64,000 nucleotides of DNA, taken from positions 1-64,000 of the forward strand of contig DATLYW010000009.1 in NCBI GenBank assembly GCA_035574315.1, given 5' to 3'. The translations under genes were made by a program, and so were the position numbers. Of the stretch, positions 36,208 to 44,323 are shown one piece after another; position 1 is the first letter of the stretch, and the number at the start of each line of letters is the position of its first letter. The stretch comes from Candidatus Zixiibacteriota bacterium. GTDB lineage: Bacteria; Desulfobacterota; Binatia; UBA9968. Below the pieces are notes generated by a model. It saw only the letters and a program-made list of their open reading frames with translations. It searched no databases and was not told the origin of the DNA.

Positions 36208-38448
36208 TCATAACATATTGTACGGATCGACATCAATGTGAAGGCGCACGGAACGCGAGGAGCCGAGGACCTGGGGCGCCAGTCCGGCCAGCTCGAGCAC
36301 CGAGGATGGCTGCTTCCCCTTCAACAGGAGCTGCCAGCGATAGCGGCCTCGCAGCCTGCCGATCGGGGCCGGAGCCGGGCCGAGAATCTCGATCTGCCCG
36401 CGCAGCCCGGGCCTGCGGCGCCGGAAATCATCCAGCTGCCGGCGCAGCTCCCTCGCCTTCGCCTCGACGGCATCCGCTCTCGGACCGTCGAGCCGGAGCT
36501 GCACCAGCCGGCAAAAAGGCGGGTAGTTGAGCTCCCGACGAAACTCGAGCTCGGCGTCGAAGAAGCCCTTGTAGTCGTGCCCGACCAGGTGCTCGATCGC
36601 GTAATGGTCGGGGGCGTAGGTCTGCACGATCACAGTCCCGGGGTCATCTCCTCGGCCGGCACGGCCGGCCACCTGGCTGAGGAGCTGAAAGGTCCTCTCG
36701 GCGGCGCGAAAGTCGGGCAGATTGAGCGATAGATCGGCGAGGAGCGCCGCGACGAGCGTCACCCCCGTCACGTCATGCCCCTTGGTGATCATCTGGGTGC
36801 CGATCAGGATATCGATCTCCCCCGATTCCCAGCTCCTGATCAACCGCTCGTGGGATCCTCGCCGGCCGGTGGTGTCGCGGTCCATGCGCTCGACGCGCGC
36901 CTCGGGAAACAGGCGGCGGAGCCACTGTTCCACCTGCTCGGTGCCCGCGCCGATCCCCGCCAGCGTGGGCCAGCCGCAGCCGGGACAGGTATCCGGCGCC
37001 GGCAGGCGAAAATCGCAGTGATGGCAATGCGCGGTGTTTTTTTGCTGGTGATAGGTCAGCGTCACGCTGCAATGGGCGCAACGCAGGACGTAACCGCAGC
37101 TCCGACACTGGAGAAAGTTGGCGTAGCCGCGGCGGTTGAGAAAGACAAGGCTCTGCTTCGACCTGCGGAGATTGCTCTCCAGCAGCCCGGCGAGCTGCGG
37201 CGAGATCAGCCGGTGCTCCGGGGGCGGGCCGGCCGGCTCGGACGCTCCTGCGCTCCTCAGGTCGGCGATCTGGATGCGTGGCAGCGGCCGCTCGCGGATC
37301 CGCTTCGTGAGCTCGAGGAGGCGAAAGCGCTTTTGCCTGCAGTTTTCGTAGGTCTCGATCGCGGGGGTGGCCGATCCCAGGACCACCGGGCAGCCGGAAA
37401 TCTTCCCGCGAACCACGGCGACGTCGCGGGCGTTGTAGCACAGTCCTTCTTCCTGTTTGTACGACGGATCGTGCTCCTCGTCGACGACGATCAGGCCGAG
37501 GCGCGGCACCGGAGCGAAAATCGCGGACCGCGCGCCGACCACGACATCCACCTCCCCGCGCGCGATCCGCCACCAGTGATTCCAGCGCTCGGCCGCCGTG
37601 AGGGCGCTGTGGAGAACGCCCACCCGTTCGGGGAAGCGCGCCACGAGCCGGTCGAGGAGCTGCGGCGCAAGCGAGATCTCGGGCACCAGGATGACGCTCT
37701 GGCGGCCCTGCTCGCGGACGCGTTCCATCGCGCGGAGGTAGATTTCGGTCTTGCCGCTGCCCGTCACTCCGTGAACGAGAAAGGTCTCGAATCCGCCGCC
37801 GAGCAGGCGGCGGTCGATCGCCTCGAACGCCTTTTGCTGCTCGGCGTTGAGCGTCAAGCGGCGCCCGGCGCCCGGCGCCCCGGAGAGGTGCGGCGGCTCC
37901 TTCTGCCTTCGCCGCGATCCGGGAACGGTCTCGCGGATTTCGATCGCCCCGCAAGCCTGGAGCCGGGCCAGGGCCTGGCTCAGGTCTCGGCGCCGCAACT
38001 CGTCGCGCAACCGCTTGAGCTCGAGCCTTCCACTGTTTCGTTGAAGCAGCTCGAAAATCCGCCTCTCCGTCCCGGAGGCCGCATCGGCAGCGCTCAGGGC
38101 GACCACCGTTCTGCGGGCTTCGGCGCGCATCGCCGGAGGCAGCATGGCGCCGATCACCTGGCCGAGCGGCGCCAGGTAGTACTGGGCGATCCATTGGGCC
38201 AGCTGCAGCAGGGAGGGATCGAGCACCGGGCGGTTGTCCTGGAGACCCGAGACCTCCTTGACCTCGCGCACGGTCGACTCATGGAGCAACTCGAGCACGA
38301 TTCCGGTAACTTTCCTCTTCCCGAGCGGGACGAGAACGCGCATGCCCGGGACGAGCGCGCTCTCGAGCCCGGCAGGCACCCGATAGGTCAACGCCTCCTT
38401 GATCGGCGAGGGAACGACGATGCGCGCAAACTCCGCGCGGGGATTCAT
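36208..38448 (-). CDS. priA: Primosomal replication restart helicase PriA
   Basis: 746 residues, superfamily 2 DNA helicase that reloads the replisome at stalled forks. Visible: 3'-DNA-binding and winged-helix regions (first ~200), Walker A LVHGVTGSGKTEIYLRAM, DEEH box LIVVDEEHDPSYKQEEG, two zinc-binding sites (CRSCGYVLRCAHC, CHHCDFRLPAPDTCPGC) and helicase VI GRAGRGDDPG. I start at the ATG at 38448 (MNPRAEFARIVV), with GGTGGGAC upstream; 22 more codons are open but carry no conserved sequence. It is the first gene of the minus-strand run with def, fmt, rsmB and rpe. Confidence 0.95.
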   Translation of the reverse strand: MNPRAEFARIVVPSPIKEALTYRVPAGLESALVPGMRVLVPLGKRKVTGIVLELLHESTVREVKEVSGLQDNRPVLDPSLLQLAQWIAQYYLAPLGQVIGAMLPPAMRAEARRTVVALSAADAASGTERRIFELLQRNSGRLELKRLRDELRRRDLSQALARLQACGAIEIRETVPGSRRRQKEPPHLSGAPGAGRRLTLNAEQQKAFEAIDRRLLGGGFETFLVHGVTGSGKTEIYLRAMERVREQGRQSVILVPEISLAPQLLDRLVARFPERVGVLHSALTAAERWNHWWRIARGEVDVVVGARSAIFAPVPRLGLIVVDEEHDPSYKQEEGLCYNARDVAVVRGKISGCPVVLGSATPAIETYENCRQKRFRLLELTKRIRERPLPRIQIADLRSAGASEPAGPPPEHRLISPQLAGLLESNLRRSKQSLVFLNRRGYANFLQCRSCGYVLRCAHCSVTLTYHQQKNTAHCHHCDFRLPAPDTCPGCGWPTLAGIGAGTEQVEQWLRRLFPEARVERMDRDTTGRRGSHERLIRSWESGEIDILIGTQMITKGHDVTGVTLVAALLADLSLNLPDFRAAERTFQLLSQVAGRAGRGDDPGTVIVQTYAPDHYAIEHLVGHDYKGFFDAELEFRRELNYPPFCRLVQLRLDGPRADAVEAKARELRRQLDDFRRRRPGLRGQIEILGPAPAPIGRLRGRYRWQLLLKGKQPSSVLELAGLAPQVLGSSRSVRLHIDVDPYNML

Positions 38449-38517
38449 CAAAGTCCCACCAATGAGCTCTCTGAGGGGTAGAACATCGACTGAAAGAGGG
38501 TTGAGACCGAACAATAG

Positions 38518-38553
38518 CAGTTTCCGGTTCCCGGTTTCCAGTCAGTTTCCGGT
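38518..38553. repeat. Short direct repeat CAGTTTCCGGT
   Basis: The 11-mer CAGTTTCCGGT occurs at 38518-38528 and again at 38543-38553, exactly 25 bp apart, with a similar GGTTTCC between. It lies upstream of the priA start. It could be a protein-binding pair or a small expansion; nothing else supports a function. Confidence 0.4.
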
Positions 38554-38857
38554 CTCATATCGAACTTTTGGACGACCGAACCGCGGCGAAGCGAGGTCGC
38601 AAGGTCCCGGCCCGAGCACCCGTGGCACGACGTTGCATGCTTCCCGATCTACTTGAAAGACGGCCGCCCGAAAGCAGGTCCGTGCGGCGGCCGGGAATGT
38701 TCAAAAACAGTCGTGAACAGATGAAATTGTTCGCCCGCGTTCGGGTTTCCGGCGCTTCGGCGCGGGATCCTGCACAAGGACCGGAACAAACTCAACGGGT
38801 TACCGCCGCCGTGCCGACATGGCAGAGAGTTTGCTGCGTCAAGAACTGCCGACCTAT

Positions 38858-38881
38858 AATTATGCTTAATTAAGCATAATT
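38858..38881. promoter_or_regulatory. 24-bp perfect palindrome, probable operator of the HTH-pil operon
   Basis: AATTATGCTTAA and its exact reverse complement TTAAGCATAATT abut with no spacer. The symmetry and AT-rich context in a GC-rich genome are typical of a dimeric repressor site. It lies 79 bp upstream of the HTH gene start and ends 3 bp before a TTGACT box, so binding should affect that promoter. Confidence 0.6.
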
Positions 38882-38884
38882 TAT

Positions 38885-38914
38885 TTGACTCCGAATGTTC
38901 TGTTGCGCTAGATA
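38885..38914 (+). promoter_or_regulatory. Candidate promoter of the HTH-pilMNOPQ operon
   Basis: TTGACT (38885-38890, five of six) sits right after the palindrome. The -10 is weak: TAGATA at 38909-38914 with an 18-bp spacer, only three of six. A poor -10 would fit an activated or repressed promoter. Confidence 0.4.
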
Positions 38915-38959
38915 AGTGGCGTCTCCTCCAACAGACGTCCCGATGCCGAGGGGCCGGTT

Positions 38960-39160
38960 ATGGATCAACCGAACAGAGTGAAGAAGCTCCGTGAGTCCAT
39001 GATGCTGAGCAAAGCCGAGCTGGCGCGACTGGCGGGAATCTCGCCCCTCACCCTGGACCGGGTGGAGAAAGGAAAGGCGTGCCGCATGTCGACGAAGCGA
39101 AAAATCCTCAGCGCCTTGGGCGTCAAGCCGACGCAAAAGCAGCGGGTTTTCAAGCATTAA
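38960..39160 (+). CDS. Small XRE-type helix-turn-helix protein
   Basis: 66 residues forming a single HTH: VKKLRESMMLSKAELARLAG is helices 1-2 and ISPLTLDRVEKG is the recognition helix of the Cro/XRE type, then TKRKILSALGVKP. No effector domain is present. GAGGGG lies about seven bases before the ATG. Its TAA overlaps the pilM start codon (TAATG), so it is translationally coupled to the pilus operon and is the likely regulator of it, acting at the palindrome at 38858-38881. That regulation is inference. Confidence 0.8.
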   Translation: MDQPNRVKKLRESMMLSKAELARLAGISPLTLDRVEKGKACRMSTKRKILSALGVKPTQKQRVFKH

Positions 39161-40257
39161 TGGAACTGTTGAAGAAGCTCCAGCTCGGGTTCCTGGGATC
39201 TTTGCGCCGCGCCGACGGCTTCGTCGCGCTCGACATCGGTTCCACCTCGATCAAGATGGTCGAGACCGCAGTGGAGAAGAACGGCTATCGCTTGCTCAAG
39301 ATCGGGCTCCTGCCGCTTCCGGTCGCCGCCGTCCAGAACAACCTGGTGGTCGAGACGAAGGCGGTGAGCGAGGGCATTCGGCGGCTCATCCAGGCGCACG
39401 GCGTCAAATCGACCAAAGTGATCTCCGCCGTTCCGGGGCGGGCGGTCATCATGAAAAAGATCCAGATGCCGATGCAGGAGGAAAGCGAGCTCGAGGCCAA
39501 CATCGAGTTCGAGGCCAACAACGTCATTCCCGAAAGGGTCGAAAATCTCAATCTCGACTTCCAGGTCCTCAACGTGCTGGAGGGCGGCACGAAGATGGAC
39601 GTTCTCCTGGTGGGGGTGAAAAAAGAGATCGTCAACAGCTACTCGGAAGCGATCCTGGAAGCCGGCCTCGAGCCGGCGGTCATGGACGTCGACTACTTCG
39701 CCATGGAGAACATGTACGAGGCGAACTACGCGGCGGAGTCCGTGACGGGACTTCTGGGGCTGATCAACATCGGCGCCCGCTATACCAGCATCACGCTGCT
39801 GCAAAACGGCCTGTCGACCTTCACGGGCGACCTTTCGATCGGCGGCGAAGATTTTACCGACGCGATCCGCAGGTCGCTCGGAATCGCTCCCGAGGCCGCC
39901 GAAAGGCTGAAGATCACGGGCATGCTGGACGGCAAAAAGGGGCCGGCGCTGGACGGGATCCTGAGCCCGATCTCGGAGAACCTTGCCGAGGAGATCAGGC
40001 GGACGGTGACTCTCTACGGCACGGTCGGCGCCGAAGAGTCCGAAGGGCTGAAAGTCGTTTATTTGAGCGGGGGCAGCGCGCGAATCCCGGGGCTGCGCGA
40101 GATCATGGAGCAGAACGTAGGCGTGCCCGTGCGGCTGGCCGAGCCGTTTCGCGCTTTTTCCATGGGCCGGGAGGTCGACCGCGACCTGCTGGCCGAATCC
40201 GCCCCTCTGTTTGCGGTGGCGGCAGGGCTCTCGATCCGGCGGCCGGGGGATAAATGA
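39160..40257 (+). CDS. pilM: Type IV pilus assembly protein PilM
   Basis: 365 residues. PilM is an actin/FtsA-like cytoplasmic ATP-binding protein that binds the PilN N-terminus. Motifs: FVALDIGSTSIKMVE (phosphate 1), a central LGLINIGARYTSITLLQNG (phosphate 2) and VVYLSGGSARIPGLREIM (adenosine). The ATG at 39160 overlaps the HTH stop; the open frame upstream to 39079 is antisense-like. It ends in ATGA overlap with pilN. Part of pilMNOPQ, the inner-membrane alignment complex plus secretin for type IV pili or a related machine. Confidence 0.94.
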   Translation: MELLKKLQLGFLGSLRRADGFVALDIGSTSIKMVETAVEKNGYRLLKIGLLPLPVAAVQNNLVVETKAVSEGIRRLIQAHGVKSTKVISAVPGRAVIMKKIQMPMQEESELEANIEFEANNVIPERVENLNLDFQVLNVLEGGTKMDVLLVGVKKEIVNSYSEAILEAGLEPAVMDVDYFAMENMYEANYAAESVTGLLGLINIGARYTSITLLQNGLSTFTGDLSIGGEDFTDAIRRSLGIAPEAAERLKITGMLDGKKGPALDGILSPISENLAEEIRRTVTLYGTVGAEESEGLKVVYLSGGSARIPGLREIMEQNVGVPVRLAEPFRAFSMGREVDRDLLAESAPLFAVAAGLSIRRPGDK

Positions 40258-40856
40258 TTCGAATCAACCTGCTTCCGGTCCGTGAGATCAAAGCGGAGGT
40301 CACCCGAAAGCGCGACCTCGCCATCGCAGGGATCACGCTCGGCGTCACGGCGCTCGTTCTCGCGGGGATTTATCTCTATCAGGGGCGCCGGGTCGCCACA
40401 ATGCAAGGCGAGCTCGAAGCGTTGCGCCGGGAGATCCAGGCGCTCAATCTCAAGGTCAAGGAGGTCGGCGAGCTCCAGGTCAAGATCAAGGAGTTTCAGG
40501 CCAAACACCAGGTCATCGAAGACTTGAACAGGCAAAAGGTCGGGCCCGTGCGGGTGATGGAGAGTCTTTCGGCGGCCGTTCCGCCCACGCTGTGGCTGAC
40601 GGAGTTCAAGGAGACGGGCGGCAAGGTGACGATCAACGGCCTTGCGGTTGACAATCAGAGCGTCGCGGATTTCATGCGCAACCTCTCGAAGCTTCCGTAT
40701 TTCTCGGACGTGGAGCTGGTGGAAACCCTGGCGGCGGACGCGAAGACCGGCCCGTACAAGAAGTTTGCCATCAGCGCAAAGGTTTCTTACCGAGCGCGGC
40801 CGCCGGAGCGCGCTGAAACCAAGAGCGTGCCCGCGGTCAAGGACGGCAAGCCGTGA
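40254..40856 (+). CDS. pilN: Type IV pilus assembly protein PilN
   Basis: 200 residues. It opens with the PilM-binding motif IRINLLPVR, then one transmembrane helix (about 22-42, LAIAGITLGVTALVLAGIYLY), a coiled coil (MQGELEALRREIQALN) and a ferredoxin-like periplasmic domain (LTEFKETGGKVTINGLAVD). Length and order are normal. It overlaps pilM by four bases (ATGA) and the pilO start by four (GTGA), which indicates coupled translation and equal stoichiometry. Confidence 0.93.
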   Translation: MIRINLLPVREIKAEVTRKRDLAIAGITLGVTALVLAGIYLYQGRRVATMQGELEALRREIQALNLKVKEVGELQVKIKEFQAKHQVIEDLNRQKVGPVRVMESLSAAVPPTLWLTEFKETGGKVTINGLAVDNQSVADFMRNLSKLPYFSDVELVETLAADAKTGPYKKFAISAKVSYRARPPERAETKSVPAVKDGKP

Positions 40857-41479
40857 ATGCGTTTCTCGAACAGATTCTCGACCGGCCGCCGAGCCAGAAA
40901 CTGATCATTCTCGCGGTCCTGGCGCTTCTCTTGATCGCGGCCTTCTACTCCCTCGCGTATGCGCCGAAGGCCGCCGAGATCGCCAGCCTCGCGCAGGAGC
41001 TCGAGGCCGCGCGCTCCGACAAGGCGGTGAAGCAGCAGCGCGCCGCGAATCTCCCCAGGCTGCGCAAGGAGCTCCGCGATCTCGACATGAGATTGAAGGA
41101 GATCGTCGCTCAGCTTCCCGACAAGCGCGAAATCCCGGATCTGCTGACCAACATCTCCACCAAAGCGCAGGAGGCCGGCCTGGACATCCTGCTCTTTCGG
41201 CCCCGTCCGGAAAATCCGAAGGATTTCTACGCGGAAGTGCCGGTCGACATCAACGTCAAGGGAACCTTTCAAAGCGTGGTAGCGTTCTTCGACGAGGTCG
41301 GACACATGCACCGGCTGGTCAACATCGACAATATCGGCTTCAAGAATCCCACGGTGGCGGGCGACCGGGTGGTGCTGGAGACGGCGAGCGTCGCGACCGC
41401 GTTCCGGTTCCTCGACGAGGCGGAGCGGAAGCGGATCGCGGAGGAAAAAGCCAAGGCCGCGAAGGAACAGAAGAAGTAA
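40853..41479 (+). CDS. pilO: Type IV pilus assembly protein PilO
   Basis: 208 residues. One transmembrane helix (about 20-38, LIILAVLALLLIAAFYSLAY), a coiled coil (IASLAQELEAARSDK, LRKELRDLDMRLKEI) and a ferredoxin-like domain (YAEVPVDINVKGTFQSVVAFFDEV). It pairs with PilN in the periplasm to space the secretin from the inner-membrane platform. It starts with GTG overlapping the pilN stop. The last ~25 residues are Lys/Glu-rich (KRIAEEKAKAAKEQKK). Confidence 0.92.
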   Translation: MNAFLEQILDRPPSQKLIILAVLALLLIAAFYSLAYAPKAAEIASLAQELEAARSDKAVKQQRAANLPRLRKELRDLDMRLKEIVAQLPDKREIPDLLTNISTKAQEAGLDILLFRPRPENPKDFYAEVPVDINVKGTFQSVVAFFDEVGHMHRLVNIDNIGFKNPTVAGDRVVLETASVATAFRFLDEAERKRIAEEKAKAAKEQKK

Positions 41480-41485
41480 CCGACG

Positions 41486-42106
41486 ATGAAGCTGCGCATC
41501 GTTCTGCTCGCCGCGCTGGCGCTCGCCGCGCGCCCCGGGGGGACTTCCGGACAGGAAAAGATCGAGACGCCTTCGCAGAAGACGCGGGAGGCGATCGAGA
41601 AGTTCTCCAAGACGCCCGCCACCATCGGCAAGAGCCTGGAAACGCTCACCGAGGCCGCCAGGGCGAAGCTCAAGGAAATGCTGGGCGATCAGCGCGCCGA
41701 AAAGGCGAAACCGCAGCCGAGCGATTTCACCCTCCCGCCGAAGAAAGCCGTGGAAAGTCCCGCGCCGCAGCCTTCCCTCGCCGGGAAGAGGGATCCGTTT
41801 CGGCCGTTCAACATGACGGTAAAGGCCGCCGGCCGCGGCCCTCGGGAAGCCCTCTCCCCGCTCGAACGTTTCGAGCTGGGCCAGCTGCGGGTGGTGGGGA
41901 TCGTCTGGGACCTGAAGGAGCCGCGTGCGATGATCGAGGACAGCGGCGGGCTCGGCTACGTCGTCAAGGTGGGCACACCGATCGGCAACAATGACGGCAA
42001 GGTCAAGGAGATCCGGCGCACCGAGATCGTCGTCGAGGAGAATTACACGGACCTCTACGGCAACCTCAGGAAACGAGAGGTGCCGATGAAGCTGGCGGTG
42101 GAGTAA
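41486..42106 (+). CDS. pilP: Type IV pilus assembly protein PilP
   Basis: 206 residues. A signal peptide (LRIVLLAALALAARPGG) is followed by a charged linker and the PilP beta-domain: KRDPFRPF, LGQLRVVGIVWDLKEPRAMIED and YVVKVGTPIGNNDGKVKEI. No lipobox Cys is evident, unlike many PilP lipoproteins; it may be soluble or anchored by the N-terminal segment. It connects PilNO to PilQ. It is 6 bp after pilO and 13 bp before pilQ. Confidence 0.9.
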   Translation: MKLRIVLLAALALAARPGGTSGQEKIETPSQKTREAIEKFSKTPATIGKSLETLTEAARAKLKEMLGDQRAEKAKPQPSDFTLPPKKAVESPAPQPSLAGKRDPFRPFNMTVKAAGRGPREALSPLERFELGQLRVVGIVWDLKEPRAMIEDSGGLGYVVKVGTPIGNNDGKVKEIRRTEIVVEENYTDLYGNLRKREVPMKLAVE

Positions 42107-42119
42107 AGCGGAGAAAAAG

Positions 42120-44126
42120 ATGACCAAGGCAACCACGGATATCCGTCCCGGTGCGGCATCGCCGGGGTCGGCGGCTCGGCCCTGGATCGCCGCCCGGGTT
42201 TTGCTTGCGGGCCTTCTCACGGTCCACGTAGCTGGCTGCTCGCTCGGAACCGACCGGGCGGCGCCGAAGGCTCCGGAGGCTGCAGCGGCCCGGGTACCCC
42301 AAGCCGCGGCGAAACCGGCGCCTGTCAAGGCGCCGGTGATTCAGGATCTCATGGTGCGCGAGGAGAACGGCCAGACGATCCTGTCCGTTCGGCTGCCCCA
42401 ACCCGTGCAGCAGTATCGCCATTTCCCCCTGCCGCAGCCTGCCCGCATCGTCCTGGACGTGCTGGGCGAAGCGAAAGGACCGGCGCAGGCCGAAAGCTTC
42501 CGCGTCGACACCAACTGGGTCTCCACCCTGAGGATCAGCTCCGCGGGCGAGCGTCCCAGGCTGGTCGTCGACATCGCCGCCGCGACCGTTCCGCCCTACA
42601 CGATCGTGCCCGAGAACGGCGGCGTGAAAATCACCGTCGGGGCGCCCGACCCGGCCGCCACTGCCAAGAGGAACATCGTCCTCGTGCGTAACGGCCAGCG
42701 TGCCGACATTCTCGCCGCAGACACTCCGGGACGGCGGGCCGGCGAGACCAAAGCGGCGGGCACCGCCAGAGAGGCGGGGGGCGCACCGGAAAAGAAATAC
42801 ACCGGCCAGAAAATCTCTCTCGAGTTCAAGGACGCGGACATCAAGAACGTTTTTCGGTTGCTCGCGGAAGTGAGCGGGCAGAACATCATCGTGACCGACG
42901 ACGTCAACAAGAAGGTCACGATCCGGCTCACGGAGGTTCCGTGGGATCAGGCGCTGCAGCTGTTGATCGATACCAACGGCCTCGACAAGGAAGAGGTGGG
43001 CAACGTGATCCGCATCTCGACCGCGGAACGGCTCAAATCGGACCGCGACAAGCGAGCGGCCGCGAACAAAGCCCAGGAGGAACTGGAACCGCTCCAGACC
43101 GCCTACTTCAGCGTCAATTACGCGAAAGTCAAGGACCTCGAGCCCAAGGTGAAGCTGCTGATCAGCAAGCGGGGAACGATCACCAGCGACGAGCGCAGCA
43201 ACACGATCGTGGTGAAGGACATCCAGTCGTCGATCGAGGACGTCCATACGATGCTGGCAAGGCTCGACACCCGCACTCCTCAGGTGCTCATCGAGTCGAA
43301 TTTGATCGAGACCACGCCGTCGTTTTCCCGCGCGCTGGGCATGGAGCTAGACCTGGTGGCCGGCCGGATCGTCGCCAGCTCGCGCTTTCTCGCCGGCGCC
43401 CCGTTCGCCGGCAGCGCCAACACCACCGGACCTCCGTTCCCGGTGCCGAGCACGGGATTCCGCTTCGGCTACATCCCGCACAACGTCAACGCGTTCCTGA
43501 GCGCCGCCGAAAACGAAGGCAAGGTCAGGATCATCTCCCGGCCTTCCGTGGTCACGCTGAACAACGTGCCGTCGACGATCAAGAGCGAACGGATCCTGCG
43601 CATCGCGCTGCCGAGCTCCACGAACATCGCGAGCGGCACCGGCGCGGCCGCCGGGACCGCGGTCGCCACCGAGAAGATCCCGGTGGGGATCAACCTCACG
43701 GTGGTGCCGCAGGTTTCCAGCGACGGCTTCGTGCTGATGAACATCAAGGTGAAGTCCAGCTCGGTAGCCAGCTCGCCGACGGTGTCCGGCGGCACCGCCG
43801 GCGTGATCCCGTTCGACGAGCTCAACCGTGAAGCCGAGGCGAACGTCCTGGTGCGCGACGGCGAGACCATCGTGATCGGCGGGATCCTCAAGGACACCGA
43901 CGCCAGCTCCGAAAGCGGCATTCCCTACCTGAAGGACATTCCGGTGCTGGGATGGCTGTTCAAGAACTGGCGGATCCAGAAGGACTTCGAAGAGCTCGTG
44001 GTCTTCATCACGCCGCGGATCGCCTCAGCCGGCTCGGAAAACCTGCCGACAGCCGAGGAGCTCTGGCGGGAGCAGATGAAAAAAACCGAGGGCGCCGCAT
44101 CCAGCACGGAGCCAGCGACCCCCTGA
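42120..44126 (+). CDS. pilQ: Type IV pilus secretin PilQ
   Basis: 668 residues, outer-membrane secretin. An N-terminal segment ends in a lipobox-like VHVAGC (about Cys40). An AMIN domain follows (about 75-185, VRLPQPVQQYRHFPLPQPARIVLDVLG), then the STN/N0 domain (ISLEFKDADIKNVFRLLAEV), N1 (YAKVKDLEPKVKLLISK, SNTIVVKDIQSSI) and the C-terminal secretin (GETIVIGGILKD, VPVLGWLFKN, ELVVFITPRI). GGAG lies seven bases before the ATG. It is last in the pil cluster, and a 197-bp gap precedes aroC. Polytopic OM multimer through which the pilus exits. Confidence 0.94.
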   Translation: MTKATTDIRPGAASPGSAARPWIAARVLLAGLLTVHVAGCSLGTDRAAPKAPEAAAARVPQAAAKPAPVKAPVIQDLMVREENGQTILSVRLPQPVQQYRHFPLPQPARIVLDVLGEAKGPAQAESFRVDTNWVSTLRISSAGERPRLVVDIAAATVPPYTIVPENGGVKITVGAPDPAATAKRNIVLVRNGQRADILAADTPGRRAGETKAAGTAREAGGAPEKKYTGQKISLEFKDADIKNVFRLLAEVSGQNIIVTDDVNKKVTIRLTEVPWDQALQLLIDTNGLDKEEVGNVIRISTAERLKSDRDKRAAANKAQEELEPLQTAYFSVNYAKVKDLEPKVKLLISKRGTITSDERSNTIVVKDIQSSIEDVHTMLARLDTRTPQVLIESNLIETTPSFSRALGMELDLVAGRIVASSRFLAGAPFAGSANTTGPPFPVPSTGFRFGYIPHNVNAFLSAAENEGKVRIISRPSVVTLNNVPSTIKSERILRIALPSSTNIASGTGAAAGTAVATEKIPVGINLTVVPQVSSDGFVLMNIKVKSSSVASSPTVSGGTAGVIPFDELNREAEANVLVRDGETIVIGGILKDTDASSESGIPYLKDIPVLGWLFKNWRIQKDFEELVVFITPRIASAGSENLPTAEELWREQMKKTEGAASSTEPATP

Positions 44127-44323
44127 GCCGCCCGAGCACGGGTCATGCCCGGCGTCGGGGAGCGCGCCGCCGGGTTTCCGTCGCCTGCTTCGGCAGGGGG
44201 ACGATTTGCGCAGGTGAGCCCGTGGGTGGGGCGCCGGTTACTCCCTTGATTTGATGTCGCCCCCCCGGCGCCGAAGCGCGTCGCTCTGGTCTGTCGGGGA
44301 GATTTCCAGTAAAATAAATTTTT

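Larger units (their letters stand above)
38449..38959. other. 511-bp intergenic region between divergent priA and pil operon
   Basis: No gene is seen. It holds a direct repeat (38518-38528 and 38543-38553), an inverted pair TGTTCA...TGAACA (38699-38719), a 24-bp perfect palindrome (38858-38881) and a -35-like box just after it. The last ~100 bp are clearly more AT-rich than the surroundings, as expected for a regulatory region. Confidence 0.6.

Noticed and set aside
38518..38553. Direct repeats read as a CRISPR array
   Set aside because: Only two 11-bp copies with a 14-bp spacer, no cas gene, and imperfect copies around it.
38699..38719. TGTTCA-N9-TGAACA as a LexA-type SOS box
   Set aside because: Spacing and core do not match a known LexA consensus, and no damage-response gene is nearby.
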